Part shown: piece by piece, positions 44,200-53,685 of the stretch
Layout of the letters: every line of letters starts with the position of its first letter
Numbering within the stretch: position 1 is the first letter of the stretch
Notes under the pieces: generated by a model
The model's input: only the letters and a program-made list of their open reading frames with translations
Told to the model about the DNA's origin: nothing
Databases searched by the model: none
Made by a program: the position numbers and the translations under genes
Source of the DNA: Massilia sp. CF038
Lineage (GTDB): Bacteria > Pseudomonadota > Gammaproteobacteria > Burkholderiales > Burkholderiaceae_D
Assembly: GCF_900129765.1 (NCBI RefSeq)
Contig: NZ_FQWU01000001.1
Location: 744,001 to 808,000, forward strand
Length of the DNA: 64,000 bases
Direction of reading: 5' to 3'

Positions 44200-44228
44200 T
44201 TGCACGGCAATGCTATGTCTATTATTAT
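44200..44228 (+). promoter_or_regulatory. Promoter of the XRE-cupin gene
   Basis: TTGCAC (44200-44205) and TATTAT (44223-44228) are separated by exactly 17 bases. The expected transcription start is near 44235, which is the ATG itself, so the mRNA would be leaderless. Confidence 0.6.
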
Positions 44229-44253
44229 GGACAAATGGATCAAATAATAGACA
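44216..44253. promoter_or_regulatory. Inverted repeat over the -10 box and start codon (candidate autoregulatory operator)
   Basis: TGTCTATTATT and its exact complement AATAATAGACA frame a 16-base spacer that holds the start ATG. It overlaps the -10 box, so binding by the encoded regulator would block its own promoter. Confidence 0.6.
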
Positions 44254-44798
44254 ATGCCGGCCGACAATTGGCCGCCCGCATTCGCCTCGAGCGTGATGCC
44301 CGTGGCTGGGCGTTGGCCGAGCTGGCCGAGCGCGCCGGCGTGGCCAAGGCCACCATCAGCAAAATAGAGCGCGAGGAAGTCAGTCCCACCGCAGTGATCC
44401 TGGTGCGCATTGCCGCGGCCTTCGACCTCACCTTGGCTGGACTGCTGTTGCGGGCCGAAGAAAAGGGCAGGGTGTCGCGCGCGGCCGAGCAGGCGGTCTG
44501 GCGCGATCCGGCGACAGGCTATGCACGGCGCCAGGTACTAAGCCGGCCCGATCACCCGCTTGAAGTGGTGCAGGTATCCATGCCGGCGCGCCAGCAGGTG
44601 GTATTGCCCGCCTCGTCCTACGCCCACATCCGGCAGGCGGTATGGGTGCATGCGGGCCGCCTGACGATCATCGAAGACGGCGTGCGGCACGACTTGGAGG
44701 AAGGCGATTGCCTGCCGTTCGGGCCACCTTCCGATGTGACCTTCATGAACGACACGGACGATGTGGTGCATTACGTCGTCGTCCTTGCCCGGAGCTGA
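44235..44798 (+). CDS. XRE-family regulator with C-terminal cupin domain
   Basis: 187 residues: a helix-turn-helix (AARIRLERDARGWALAELAERAGVAKATISKIEREEVSP) and a cupin barrel (LEVVQVSMPARQQVVLPASS, VWVHAGRLTIIEDGVRHDLEEGDCLPFG). This class commonly regulates small-molecule metabolism and neighbouring transferases. The start MDQIIDNAG at 44235 fits a leaderless transcript; no ribosome site is visible. It is followed after two bases by a GNAT gene. Confidence 0.88.
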   Translation: MDQIIDNAGRQLAARIRLERDARGWALAELAERAGVAKATISKIEREEVSPTAVILVRIAAAFDLTLAGLLLRAEEKGRVSRAAEQAVWRDPATGYARRQVLSRPDHPLEVVQVSMPARQQVVLPASSYAHIRQAVWVHAGRLTIIEDGVRHDLEEGDCLPFGPPSDVTFMNDTDDVVHYVVVLARS

Positions 44799-44800
44799 AC

Positions 44801-45316
44801 ATGGCAATCCAGATTCGCGTGCTGGAAAGTACCCCGGATACCATCGGCCAACTGGCCGACCTGCTGGTCGAAGTCGTGGCGCACGGTGGCTCGGTCAGTT
44901 TCATGCACCCGCTGGCGCCAGCCGCAGCGGCGGCCTTCTGGAGCGCGTCGCTGCTTGCTGCCGGGCGCGGTGAACGGGTGCTGCTGGGTGCCTGGGAAGA
45001 AGGTGTTCTGGCTGCCACCGTGACGCTGCTGCTGGAGTGCCCGCCCAATCAGCCCCACCGGGCCGAGATCGCGAAAATGATGACGCGCCTGAGTCATCGC
45101 GGACGTGGCCTGGCAAGCGCGCTGATGCAGGAGGCAGAGCGCCTGGCCCGTGCGCGCGGCAAATCGCTGCTGGTGCTCGATACGGCCAGCGAGGGCGGCG
45201 CGGCCGCGCTGTACGAACGGCTGGGCTTTACCTTGACTGGCCTCATTCCCGACTATGCCCTCAAGCCCCATGGCGGCCTGACGGGAACCCTGATCTACTG
45301 GAAGCGGCTGAGCTGA
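44801..45316 (+). CDS. GNAT-family N-acetyltransferase
   Basis: 171 residues starting MAIQIRVLESTPDTIGQLADLL with GGAGCTGAAC overlapping the regulator's stop. It has the acetyl-CoA binding loop (MTRLSHRGRGLASALMQEAERLAR) and the C-terminal LLVLDTASEGGAAALYERLGFTLTG. Substrate unknown. It is the second gene of the XRE-GNAT-glycosyltransferase unit. Confidence 0.9.
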   Translation: MAIQIRVLESTPDTIGQLADLLVEVVAHGGSVSFMHPLAPAAAAAFWSASLLAAGRGERVLLGAWEEGVLAATVTLLLECPPNQPHRAEIAKMMTRLSHRGRGLASALMQEAERLARARGKSLLVLDTASEGGAAALYERLGFTLTGLIPDYALKPHGGLTGTLIYWKRLS

Positions 45317-45323
45317 TTTTTTG

Positions 45324-46625
45324 ATGATAAAATGTTATGTGCATACATTTTATCCGGTCGCTCCTCTGAAACCCCATTACGTCGTCGTTACCACCGGTTC
45401 TGCCGGGGACTTGTTCCCTTTCCTGAAGCTTGCCGAGGGACTCAGGCAGCGCGGTTTTCCCGTCACCTTTGTGGCGCCGGATTTGCACGCGCCCATGGTC
45501 GCGCGCACGGCGCTCGCTTTCCACGGCACCCCGGTCGATCCGGCGGTGCTCAGGCACCCCGACCTGTGGCATCCAAAGCGCGGCTTTGCCATCGTCTGGC
45601 GGGCAGTGCGCCCTGGCATGAAGGCCTTGCTGCCGCTGATACGGAACCTGCCTGATGTGCCGTGCGTGATCGTGGCCCATCCGCTGGCGCTGCCCGAGGC
45701 CGATGCCTGCCGCGCCGTACGGCCCGATCTGCAGGTGGCGGTGGCCTATCTTGCCCCATCGAACATCGCCACCGTCTATGATCCGCTGGTCATGGGCCCG
45801 TGGAAAGTGCCGCGCTGGATTCCGCACGCCGTGCGGCGCTGGCTGTGGCGCCAGGTCGGCAAGCGCTTGATTGATCCGGTGGTGCTGCCGGACATAAACG
45901 CCGACCGCGCCGCGCTGGGCCTGGCGCCAGTGAACGGCTTGTTCGATCTGATGGCGCACGCGCCGGACTTGTCCGTCACCCTGTTCCCGGAATGGTTCGG
46001 TGCGCGCCAGCCGGACTGGCCAACGCCGCTGGTATGTGGCGAGTTTGCCCTGTACGACCCGGATCCCGATGCCGCGTTTTCGGCTGAGCTGTCGCAGTTT
46101 CTGGCGGCAGGCGAGGCGCCGATCGTGTTCACCCATGGCACCGGCAACCACCAGGCCAGCGCCTATTTCGCGTGCGCCCTGGATGCCGTGACGCGGCTGG
46201 GCAAGCGCGCGATTTTTCTCACTGGCCTGCCCGAGCAAGTGCCGGCCGGCTTGCCGCCTACCGTGCTGTGGCAAGCCTATCTGCCGTTCAAGGCCTTGCT
46301 GCCGCACGCGGCGGCGCTGGTTCACCATGGCGGGATCGGCACCACGGCCGAGGCGCTGCGGGCCGGGGTGCCACAGCTGATCGTGGCGCTGGCGTTCGAT
46401 CAGTTCGACAATGCGGCCCGGGTGGAAGCGCTGGGTGCCGGCCTTGGTTTGCCACACCGGCAGCTCTCGCCTGCGCGCCTGGCGAGCGTCCTGCAACGCC
46501 TCGTTTCTTCCTCGTCCATTCGCGACAACACGCGCGCTGTTGCAGCGCGTCTGACCCCGGTGCCGTCTCTCGATTCCCTGCTGGATGCGATCTCCGACAT
46601 GGCAAAAAAAATGGGAAAAAATTGA
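45324..46625 (+). CDS. Glycosyltransferase, UGT-like (GT1)
   Basis: 433 residues. The N-terminal half opens VVVTTGSAGDLFPFLKLAEGLRQRGFPVTFVA; the C-terminal sugar-nucleotide domain has FTHGTGN and the signature ALVHHGGIGTTAEALRAGVPQLIVALAFDQFDNAARVEALG. Enzymes of this class glycosylate lipids, sterols or antibiotics. The ATG at 45324 follows an adjacent TTG; the ribosome site is weak. It lies seven bases after the GNAT stop. Confidence 0.9.
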   Translation: MIKCYVHTFYPVAPLKPHYVVVTTGSAGDLFPFLKLAEGLRQRGFPVTFVAPDLHAPMVARTALAFHGTPVDPAVLRHPDLWHPKRGFAIVWRAVRPGMKALLPLIRNLPDVPCVIVAHPLALPEADACRAVRPDLQVAVAYLAPSNIATVYDPLVMGPWKVPRWIPHAVRRWLWRQVGKRLIDPVVLPDINADRAALGLAPVNGLFDLMAHAPDLSVTLFPEWFGARQPDWPTPLVCGEFALYDPDPDAAFSAELSQFLAAGEAPIVFTHGTGNHQASAYFACALDAVTRLGKRAIFLTGLPEQVPAGLPPTVLWQAYLPFKALLPHAAALVHHGGIGTTAEALRAGVPQLIVALAFDQFDNAARVEALGAGLGLPHRQLSPARLASVLQRLVSSSSIRDNTRAVAARLTPVPSLDSLLDAISDMAKKMGKN

Positions 46626-46713
46626 TTGGACTGATGTTGAGACCTTCCCCAAGATGGTTCGCAGAGCATGAACATGCCGCCAGCGCCACATAACTAGAAT
46701 CGCCAGGAGACGC

Positions 46714-49338
46714 ATGAACACCACCGTATCCGGTCGGGTGACGACCGATTCCGCGCGCCCCTTTGCCTTGCGCATGACTGTTGCCGTGCTCGCTGCGGCC
46801 GGCCTTGTCAGCAGCGCTTCCGTGTGGGCGCAGGAAGCTGTGCAAACAGCGGCGACGGCCGATGCGGTCCCTGCGCAACAGGCGGGCGTGGTGATGGTGA
46901 CCGGCGTGCGCAAGGCGGCGCAAAGCGCGCAAGCAGTCAAACGCGATTCGGATGACGTCATCGATGCCATCGTGGCCGAAGAAGCGGGCAAGTTCCCGGA
47001 CAAGAACGTGGCTGAAATGCTGGGCCGTATGACGGGCGTGCAGATCCGGCGTGAAAATGGCGAAGCCAATACCGTCGTCATTCGCGGCTTGCCCGGTCTG
47101 GTCACACTGCTCAACGGCCGCGACATGTTCACCGCGTCGGGCCGCAATCTGTACCTGGCTGATATTCCGGCCGCCATGCTGTACCGGGTCGACGTCTACA
47201 AGACCCAGGGCGCGGACATGGTTGAAGGCGGGACGGCTGGCGTGATCGATGTGCGTACCAGCCGCCCGTTCGATGCCAGGGGTTTGACGTCGAATCTGAC
47301 AGCGCGAATGGAACATCGCGACAAGTCCAGGTCGAACGATCCGAATGTCAGCGGCATGGTCTCGAACCGCTGGAACAGCGATGCCGGCGAATTCGGCGCG
47401 CTGGCGGGCTTGTCCTACCAGAAGGGCAATTACCACGATGAAGTCACCTGGAACTCGCCCCCGGTCAGCCGCAACAACGGCGCCTTCACTGGGCCCGACG
47501 CACTGGGCCATGTGCTGTATCACGGTGAGCGCAAGCGCCTTGCGGGCAACCTGGCATTCCAGTGGCGGCCCAGCACGACGCTGGAATTTTTTGCCGAAGG
47601 CATGACCACCGATATCCGGCACGATGCGCAGCGCCAGTTTTTTGTGGCGGACCTCGGGTGGCGCAGCAATCCTGCCGTGACCCTCATGCCAGGCACCACC
47701 CAGGCGGCCACGATCACCGCCGTGAATGCCAACCCGTTCACGCTGGCGTCGACCCAGGCGCCGTATGACGTGTCCAAAGGCAGCCAGGGCGCCATTGGTG
47801 CGCGCTGGGATGTGACGCCGGAGTGGCGCATCACGGCCGAACTGGCGCGCACGGTCAGCAGTGTGACGCAGGAGTATCCAATCATGGACTTCATCGCGGC
47901 GCCGCCTTCGATAACCGGCAACACCTATGTGAATGGGGGCGCGCAATTCACTTACCCGGCTTACGACATGACCAATCCGGCCAACTACCGGATCGCTACC
48001 CTGTTCGATAACCACAATCAGGCCCGAGGCGCCTCGACCGACTGGCGCCTTGATGCCATCTGGAGTCCGCAGGCCGCCGGCGTGGTCAGGGAGCTCAGCG
48101 TTGGTACCCGCATCGCCACGCGCAATGCCGCGTATGTGCACGAGAAAGACGGCTTCATTCCCGCGCCGGGCAATATCGCGCTGACATCGCAGCCAGCGCT
48201 GGCCTGCACATCGATGCCAATGGCAGGGGACTATGGCTTGCCGTCCTGGCTCACGCCCTGTGCCGGCTACCTGCATGACAAGCTGAACGCCGTGCGCGCG
48301 CTGTTTGGCCGCGCGGGGCCAAGCAGCGACGACCCCTTGTCGCTGTTTGACAATCAGGAAAAAACCCACGCGTTGTATGCCAAGGCCAAATATGGATTCG
48401 AGCTGGGCGCCATTCCGGTCGATGGCAGCGTTGGTGTGCGCATGGTGCGCACCAGCGCGGCGTTGCGTGGCTTTAGCAGCGCCAATGACGTGCCGTTTGC
48501 CGTCACCAACAGACGCAGCAGCAACGAAATCTTGCCGAACGCGACACTGCGCACCAAGATTCTGCGCGATGTGCAATTACGCCTGAATGTCGGCAAGTCG
48601 ATTCAACGGCCGAACTTCGAGCAATTCAATCCGGGGGTCTCGTACAACGTGCCCAGCGCGACGGTGCAAGCCGTTGGCAATGGCGGCAATCCGGACCTGA
48701 AGCCGATCGAAGGCAACAACCTCGACGCCGCTCTGGAGTGGTACTTCGCGCCCACCGGCGCTCTGACGGCCACGGTCTACCATCATCATTTCAAGAACTA
48801 CATTGTCACGCGCCAGCAGGCAGAGGTCTACAACGCCATCACGTACCAGGTGGTCCGGCCGCGCAATGTGGCGGAGGGCACGCTGGAGGGTGTCGAGCTC
48901 GCTTACCAGCAGTTCTACGACAAGTTGCCAGGCCTGCTAGGCGGTCTGGGCTTGCAGGCCAACCTGACCTGGATGCAAGGCGACCTGACCGAGGCCAACG
49001 GCACACCGCAACCCTTTGTGGGCATGTCCAGACTGTCGTACAACCTCACTGGCCTGTATGAACGCGGTCCGTGGTCTGGCCGCCTGGCCTATAGCTGGCG
49101 TGACAGGTTTGTGGACACCTTCAATTACCGCGGGCTCGGTGTCGACCTGATTGTCGCTCCCATCAAGACCCTGGACGGTTCGGTTTCGTACAAGCTCAAC
49201 GACAGCATGCGTGCCACCCTGGACCTTGAGAACTTGCTTGACCGGAAGTATCACGACTACCATGGGATCGCCAGCAATCCACGGGACATCCGCCGCTATG
49301 ACCGCGTGATCGGGCTGTCACTGCGCTGGAAAATCTAA
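46714..49338 (+). CDS. TonB-dependent outer-membrane receptor (carbohydrate-utilization type)
   Basis: 874 residues with a long signal region (residues about 1-38, ending SVWAQ). The plug has ESFP-type DKNVAEMLGRMTGVQIRRENGEANTVVIRGLPGL. A 22-strand barrel follows and the last residues GLSLRWKI close it. AGGAG lies before the ATG. The receptor opens the arabinan operon and most likely takes up arabino-oligosaccharides; this is inferred from neighbours. Confidence 0.92.
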   Translation: MNTTVSGRVTTDSARPFALRMTVAVLAAAGLVSSASVWAQEAVQTAATADAVPAQQAGVVMVTGVRKAAQSAQAVKRDSDDVIDAIVAEEAGKFPDKNVAEMLGRMTGVQIRRENGEANTVVIRGLPGLVTLLNGRDMFTASGRNLYLADIPAAMLYRVDVYKTQGADMVEGGTAGVIDVRTSRPFDARGLTSNLTARMEHRDKSRSNDPNVSGMVSNRWNSDAGEFGALAGLSYQKGNYHDEVTWNSPPVSRNNGAFTGPDALGHVLYHGERKRLAGNLAFQWRPSTTLEFFAEGMTTDIRHDAQRQFFVADLGWRSNPAVTLMPGTTQAATITAVNANPFTLASTQAPYDVSKGSQGAIGARWDVTPEWRITAELARTVSSVTQEYPIMDFIAAPPSITGNTYVNGGAQFTYPAYDMTNPANYRIATLFDNHNQARGASTDWRLDAIWSPQAAGVVRELSVGTRIATRNAAYVHEKDGFIPAPGNIALTSQPALACTSMPMAGDYGLPSWLTPCAGYLHDKLNAVRALFGRAGPSSDDPLSLFDNQEKTHALYAKAKYGFELGAIPVDGSVGVRMVRTSAALRGFSSANDVPFAVTNRRSSNEILPNATLRTKILRDVQLRLNVGKSIQRPNFEQFNPGVSYNVPSATVQAVGNGGNPDLKPIEGNNLDAALEWYFAPTGALTATVYHHHFKNYIVTRQQAEVYNAITYQVVRPRNVAEGTLEGVELAYQQFYDKLPGLLGGLGLQANLTWMQGDLTEANGTPQPFVGMSRLSYNLTGLYERGPWSGRLAYSWRDRFVDTFNYRGLGVDLIVAPIKTLDGSVSYKLNDSMRATLDLENLLDRKYHDYHGIASNPRDIRRYDRVIGLSLRWKI

Positions 49339-49373
49339 ATGCGCTTGCCCGCACAGAGAGAACAACACAAACA

Positions 49374-50726
49374 ATGAAAACGCAACAGCTATCGATTCGC
49401 GAAAAAGTTGGCTTCGGGGCGGGCGACATGGCGCTCAATGTGGTGATCTCGTCGATGATGCTGATCATTACCTTCTTCTATACCGACATCTACGGCTTGC
49501 GTACGGAGGATCTGGCGCTCTTGTTTGTGGCCGTGAAAATCATTGGCGCGCTGGCCGATCTGATGATGGGGCAATTGACTGATCGCTTCACCTGGCGCAT
49601 GGGCCGCTACCGGCCGTGGCTGCTGGCGCTGGCCATCCCCTACGGGCTGAGCGTGTTCTTTGTGTTCACGACACCGGACTGGGCCTACAGCGCCAAGCTG
49701 GTGTGGGCGTATGCGACGTACATCATCGTGACCATCATGACGGCCGGGGTCGGCATTCCCTACATTTCCCTCATCAGCGGCCTAACCAGCGATCCGCAGG
49801 AGCGTCTGTCGGCCAATGGCTACCGCCTGTTCTTTGCCAAGATCGGTGCCTTCATGGTGACCATCATCGTGCCTATCCTGGCGGAAAGGTGGGGCGACGG
49901 CAATGCTGCTGCCGGCTACCAGGTCGCCATGGCCGTCATGGCGGCCATGGGCGTGCTGCTGTTCCTGCTGTGCGTGTTCAGCACGCAAGAGCGCGTGCTG
50001 CACAAGGTGGAAAAGCAATCCCTGGCCGAGCAGTGCCAGGTGCTGATGCAAAACGACCAGTGGCTGATTCTGTGCGGCGTGTGCGTCACGGGCACGGTGG
50101 GCTATGTCGTGCGCGGCTCGGTGGCAATTTATTATGCCAAATACTATCTGGGTGGTGATACTGCACTGGTGTCCGCCTTTCTGACAACCGGCGTGGTCGC
50201 GGCCATTCTGTCGATGGTGGCGTCGACCTGGATCACCAAGTACTATTGCAAGGTCAAGATGTTCCGTCATTCGCAAATTGGCGTGGCCTTGCTCAGCGTG
50301 CTGCTGTATTACGCGGTCAAGCCGGGCGACGTGGCGCTGGCCTTCGTGCTGTACTTTGCCTTGTCCTTCGTGGTCGACCTGCATGCGCCGGTGTTCTGGT
50401 CGGCCATTGCCGAAACGATTGACTACGGCCACGTTAAAACGGGCAAGCGGGTGTCGGGCTTTGCCTTCGGCGGTATTTCGGTCTGCCAAAAGGCGGGCAT
50501 GGCGGTGGCGGGTGCGCTGGTGGGCGTGTTGCTGACGTATTTCCATTACCAGCCGAACGCGCAGCAGGCGCCGCTGGCACTGACCGGCATTGCCCTGATG
50601 CTGACCGTGATCCCGGGCTTTTTCCATTTCCTGATGGGGATGTTGATGTTCAAGTACCGCATCAGCGACGCTTACTACGGCGCGGTCAAAGCCGACATGC
50701 AAACCCGTGGCTACGCCACCGCCTGA
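49374..50726 (+). CDS. MFS sugar:cation symporter (GPH family)
   Basis: 450 residues with 12 membrane helices. It has the GPH signature (GFGAGDMALNVVISSMMLIITFFYTDIYGL, then VKIIGALADLMMGQLTDRFTWRMGRYRPW). Related members move pentosides, glucuronides or melibiose with H+ or Na+. It lies 35 bases after the receptor stop and brings arabino-oligosaccharide or arabinose across the inner membrane (inferred from context). Confidence 0.92.
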   Translation: MKTQQLSIREKVGFGAGDMALNVVISSMMLIITFFYTDIYGLRTEDLALLFVAVKIIGALADLMMGQLTDRFTWRMGRYRPWLLALAIPYGLSVFFVFTTPDWAYSAKLVWAYATYIIVTIMTAGVGIPYISLISGLTSDPQERLSANGYRLFFAKIGAFMVTIIVPILAERWGDGNAAAGYQVAMAVMAAMGVLLFLLCVFSTQERVLHKVEKQSLAEQCQVLMQNDQWLILCGVCVTGTVGYVVRGSVAIYYAKYYLGGDTALVSAFLTTGVVAAILSMVASTWITKYYCKVKMFRHSQIGVALLSVLLYYAVKPGDVALAFVLYFALSFVVDLHAPVFWSAIAETIDYGHVKTGKRVSGFAFGGISVCQKAGMAVAGALVGVLLTYFHYQPNAQQAPLALTGIALMLTVIPGFFHFLMGMLMFKYRISDAYYGAVKADMQTRGYATA

Positions 50727-50735
50727 ACGACTCCC

Positions 50736-51680
50736 ATGCAGCTTCTGACACCCCTCATTGAACAGCGCGCCGATCCCTGTATCCTGCGCCACAGCGATGG
50801 CTTTTACTATTTCACGGCCTCGGTACCGGAATACGACCGGATTGAATTGCGCCGTGCACGCACAATCGCGGAACTTGCCGGCGCGGAAAAGGTCGATGTA
50901 TGGCATACGCCGGAGAGCGGGCCCTGGAGTGAACTGTTGTGGGCGCCCGAACTCCATTACAACCAGGGTGCGTGGTATGTGTATTTTGCCGCTGCGCCCA
51001 GCCGCGAGATCAAAAACAAGTTGTTCCAGCATCGCATGTACGTCATTCGCAATACCAGCGCCAATCCACTGGAAGGCGGCTGGGAATTCATGGGCCAGGT
51101 TGATACGGGGATCGATACCTTCTGTCTGGACGCTACCACCTTCAGCCATGACGGACAGCTGTATTACCTGTGGGCGCAAAAGGATGAGGCGATTGAAGGC
51201 AACTCGAATTTATATATCGCGCCCATGTCCAACCCATGGACGCTGGCTGCCAAGCCTGTCCTGCTCAGCAAGCCGGAGTTCGACTGGGAAACGCGCGGCT
51301 TTTGGGTCAATGAGGGGCCGTCCGTTATCCAACGCAACGGCAAATTATTTATTACTTATTCCGCCAGCGCGACCGACGAAAACTATGCCATGGGCTTGCT
51401 GTGGGCAGCGGACGATGCCAATCTGCTGGACCCTGCCGCCTGGACCAAGCTGGGCGCGCCCGTGCTGCAGAGCTGCCACGAACATGGCGTCTACGGTCCG
51501 GGCCACAACAGCTTTACCGTGGCCGAAGATGGCGACACGGTCATGCTGGTGTACCACGCGCGCACCTACACCGAGATTGTTGGCGATCCACTCTGGAATC
51601 CGGACCGCCACACCTGGGTCAAGCCCTTGCGCTGGGACGCTGCCGGCATGCCCGTGTTCGGGAGGCCGTCAGTCGCCTGA
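50736..51680 (+). CDS. GH43 family cytoplasmic arabinofuranosidase-like enzyme
   Basis: 314 residues with no signal peptide, so it acts inside the cell. It has the five-blade GH43 propeller: ADPCILRHSDGFYYF (catalytic base), ELLWAPELHYNQGAWYVYF, LDATTFSHDGQLYYLW (pKa modulator) and WVNEGPSVIQRNGKLF (acid). It probably releases arabinose from imported oligosaccharides. Only nine bases separate it from the symporter gene. Confidence 0.88.
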   Translation: MQLLTPLIEQRADPCILRHSDGFYYFTASVPEYDRIELRRARTIAELAGAEKVDVWHTPESGPWSELLWAPELHYNQGAWYVYFAAAPSREIKNKLFQHRMYVIRNTSANPLEGGWEFMGQVDTGIDTFCLDATTFSHDGQLYYLWAQKDEAIEGNSNLYIAPMSNPWTLAAKPVLLSKPEFDWETRGFWVNEGPSVIQRNGKLFITYSASATDENYAMGLLWAADDANLLDPAAWTKLGAPVLQSCHEHGVYGPGHNSFTVAEDGDTVMLVYHARTYTEIVGDPLWNPDRHTWVKPLRWDAAGMPVFGRPSVA

Positions 51681-51704
51681 GCGGCGTTTTTCACGAGGTT
51701 TAAA

Positions 51705-52766
51705 TTGGAATCGAGCATCACCAAAGCGCCATTCGGCCCATTGCCGGACGGCCGCACCGCAGCCCTGTACACCCTGACCAATCGCCACGGCCTGATCGTC
51801 AACATCAGCGATTTTGGCGGCGTCATCACCCGGATCCACACACCCGACCGGCACGGCAACATGGCCGACATTGTGCTCGGCTTTGACGATGTGGCGCCGT
51901 ATGCCGGCAACTCGCCCTATTTTGGCGCGCTGATCGGGCGCTATGGCAACCGTCTGCGCAACGGGCGCTTTCAAATTGATGGACAGAGCTGGCAGTTGCC
52001 TGTCAATCATGGCGACAATCACCTGCATGGCGGCGAGAACGGCTTCCACAAAGTATTGTGGCGTGCACTGCCGTTCCAGGAAACCAATGCCGTCGGCTTG
52101 ACGCTGATGCACCGCAGTGTGCACGGCGCGCAAGGCTATCCGGGCACGCTCGATGTGACGGTGGTGTACGAACTCAATAATGACAATGAGCTCGTGCTTG
52201 CTTTTGACGCTGTAAGCGACCAGGCCACGCCCGTCAACCTGACCCAGCATTCCTACTTCAACCTGGCCGGCGGCGGCAGCATTCTCGGGCATGAACTGCA
52301 GATCAATGCCGATGCCTATACCCCTGTCGATTCGGCCTTGATTCCTTATGGCGACATTGAACCGGTGGCTGGCACGCCTTTCGATTTCCGCACGCCGCAC
52401 ACCATCGGCGCGCGCATCGGGCAAGACGACCAGCAACTGCGCCACGGCAGTGGCTATGACCACAATTTTGTGCTGCGCCGCCGCGCAGGGCAAAGCAGCG
52501 TGCTGGCAGCGCGCGTGCGCGAGCCCGTGTCCGGGCGCGTGCTGGAGCTGTTCACCGAGGAACCTGGCGTGCAGTTTTACAGTGGTAACTTCCTCGACGG
52601 CAGCCTGAAAGGCAAGGGGCAGACTTATGAACACCGCAGCGGATTTTGCCTCGAACCCCAGCATTTTCCCGACTCGCCGAACAATCCGTCATTTCCGAAT
52701 ACAATCTTGCGTCCAGGCGAGGTTTACGCCACCGTGTCCCGATTTAAATTTTCCGTGGAGTCATGA
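51705..52766 (+). CDS. Aldose 1-epimerase (mutarotase)
   Basis: 353 residues starting at a TTG at 51705, with ACGAGG seven bases upstream. It has family motifs NISDFGGVITRIHTPDR, RYGNRLRNGRFQIDG, NHGDNHLHGGENGFHKVLW (catalytic His), LTQHSYFNLAGG and the C-terminal GVQFYSGNFLDGS (catalytic Glu nearby). It interconverts sugar anomers so that the dehydrogenase gets its substrate form. The stop is followed at once by the lactonase start. Confidence 0.92.
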   Translation: MESSITKAPFGPLPDGRTAALYTLTNRHGLIVNISDFGGVITRIHTPDRHGNMADIVLGFDDVAPYAGNSPYFGALIGRYGNRLRNGRFQIDGQSWQLPVNHGDNHLHGGENGFHKVLWRALPFQETNAVGLTLMHRSVHGAQGYPGTLDVTVVYELNNDNELVLAFDAVSDQATPVNLTQHSYFNLAGGGSILGHELQINADAYTPVDSALIPYGDIEPVAGTPFDFRTPHTIGARIGQDDQQLRHGSGYDHNFVLRRRAGQSSVLAARVREPVSGRVLELFTEEPGVQFYSGNFLDGSLKGKGQTYEHRSGFCLEPQHFPDSPNNPSFPNTILRPGEVYATVSRFKFSVES

Positions 52767-53636
52767 ATGCTTGCAATGATGGTCGAGGCTGAAAACCAGC
52801 TGGGGGAGTGCGTGCTGTGGTGCGAACGTAGCGGCCGTGTGCTATGGACCGATATTCTGGGCGCCACTCTGGCCGTCCATACCCTGGCCACGGGGAAGAC
52901 CCAGCACTGGGCCATGCCCGAGCCGCTGGCCTCGTTCGCGCTCACGGACGACGACGACCGTTTGCTGCTGGGGCTCGCCTCGCAACTGGCGTTCTTTGAT
53001 TTTTCGACCCAGGCCATTACCCCCATCTGCAAGGTCGAGGAGGGCCTGCCAACGCGCTTGAATGACGGCCGCTGCGACCGCCAGGGCCGTTTTGTATTTG
53101 GTACCTTCCATCACCAGGAGCCGCGCGAGCGGGTGGGCTGCTACTGGCGCCTGAATGGGGCGCTGCAGCTGGAGCGCCTGCCCTTGCCGGGCTGCGCCAT
53201 TGCCAACAGCATCTGCTTCAGCCCGGATGGCGCCACCATGTATTACTGCAATTCACCGGACCGGGCGATCCGCTGCTGCGACTATGACGTCGCCACTGGC
53301 GCCATCAGTGGCGACCGCATCTTTGCCCAGGTGCCAGGCGCGAGCGGCGAGCCGGACGGCTCCTGCATCGACGCCGACGGCTACCTGTGGAATGCGCAGT
53401 GGGGTGCCTCGCAAGTGGTGCGCTATGCACCCGATGGCAGCGTGGAGCGGGTGGTCGAGACGCCCGCCTTGCAGCCAAGCTGCGTGAGCATTGGCGGCAG
53501 CGCGCTGGACCAGCTGCTGGTCACCAGCGCGCGCGTGGGTATGGCGGAGCCGGCGGTGCATGATGGCGGATTATTCCGCGGCGCGCTGGACGGAATTCGC
53601 GGCTTGCCTGAAACGCGCTTCAAATATCAAATCTGA
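52767..53636 (+). CDS. SMP-30/gluconolaconase-family sugar lactonase
   Basis: 289 residues, a six-blade propeller: EAENQLGECVLWCERSGRVLWTDIL (metal Glu), RLNDGRCDRQGRFVFGT, ANSICFSPDGATMYYCNS and PDGSCIDADGYLWNAQWG with the catalytic Asp. It opens arabinono- or xylonolactone made by the dehydrogenase encoded next. The start has no gap to the epimerase stop (TGAATG). Confidence 0.9.
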   Translation: MLAMMVEAENQLGECVLWCERSGRVLWTDILGATLAVHTLATGKTQHWAMPEPLASFALTDDDDRLLLGLASQLAFFDFSTQAITPICKVEEGLPTRLNDGRCDRQGRFVFGTFHHQEPRERVGCYWRLNGALQLERLPLPGCAIANSICFSPDGATMYYCNSPDRAIRCCDYDVATGAISGDRIFAQVPGASGEPDGSCIDADGYLWNAQWGASQVVRYAPDGSVERVVETPALQPSCVSIGGSALDQLLVTSARVGMAEPAVHDGGLFRGALDGIRGLPETRFKYQI

Positions 53637-53685
53637 TATCGCTTGATGGGGCCCTGACCAGATAACGGCAATAAACAGGTACAAC

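Noticed and set aside
46288-48576. 762-codon open frame opposite the glycosyltransferase and TonB receptor
   Set aside because: It runs across two real genes on the other strand, is rich in His/Arg/Gln and has no domain.
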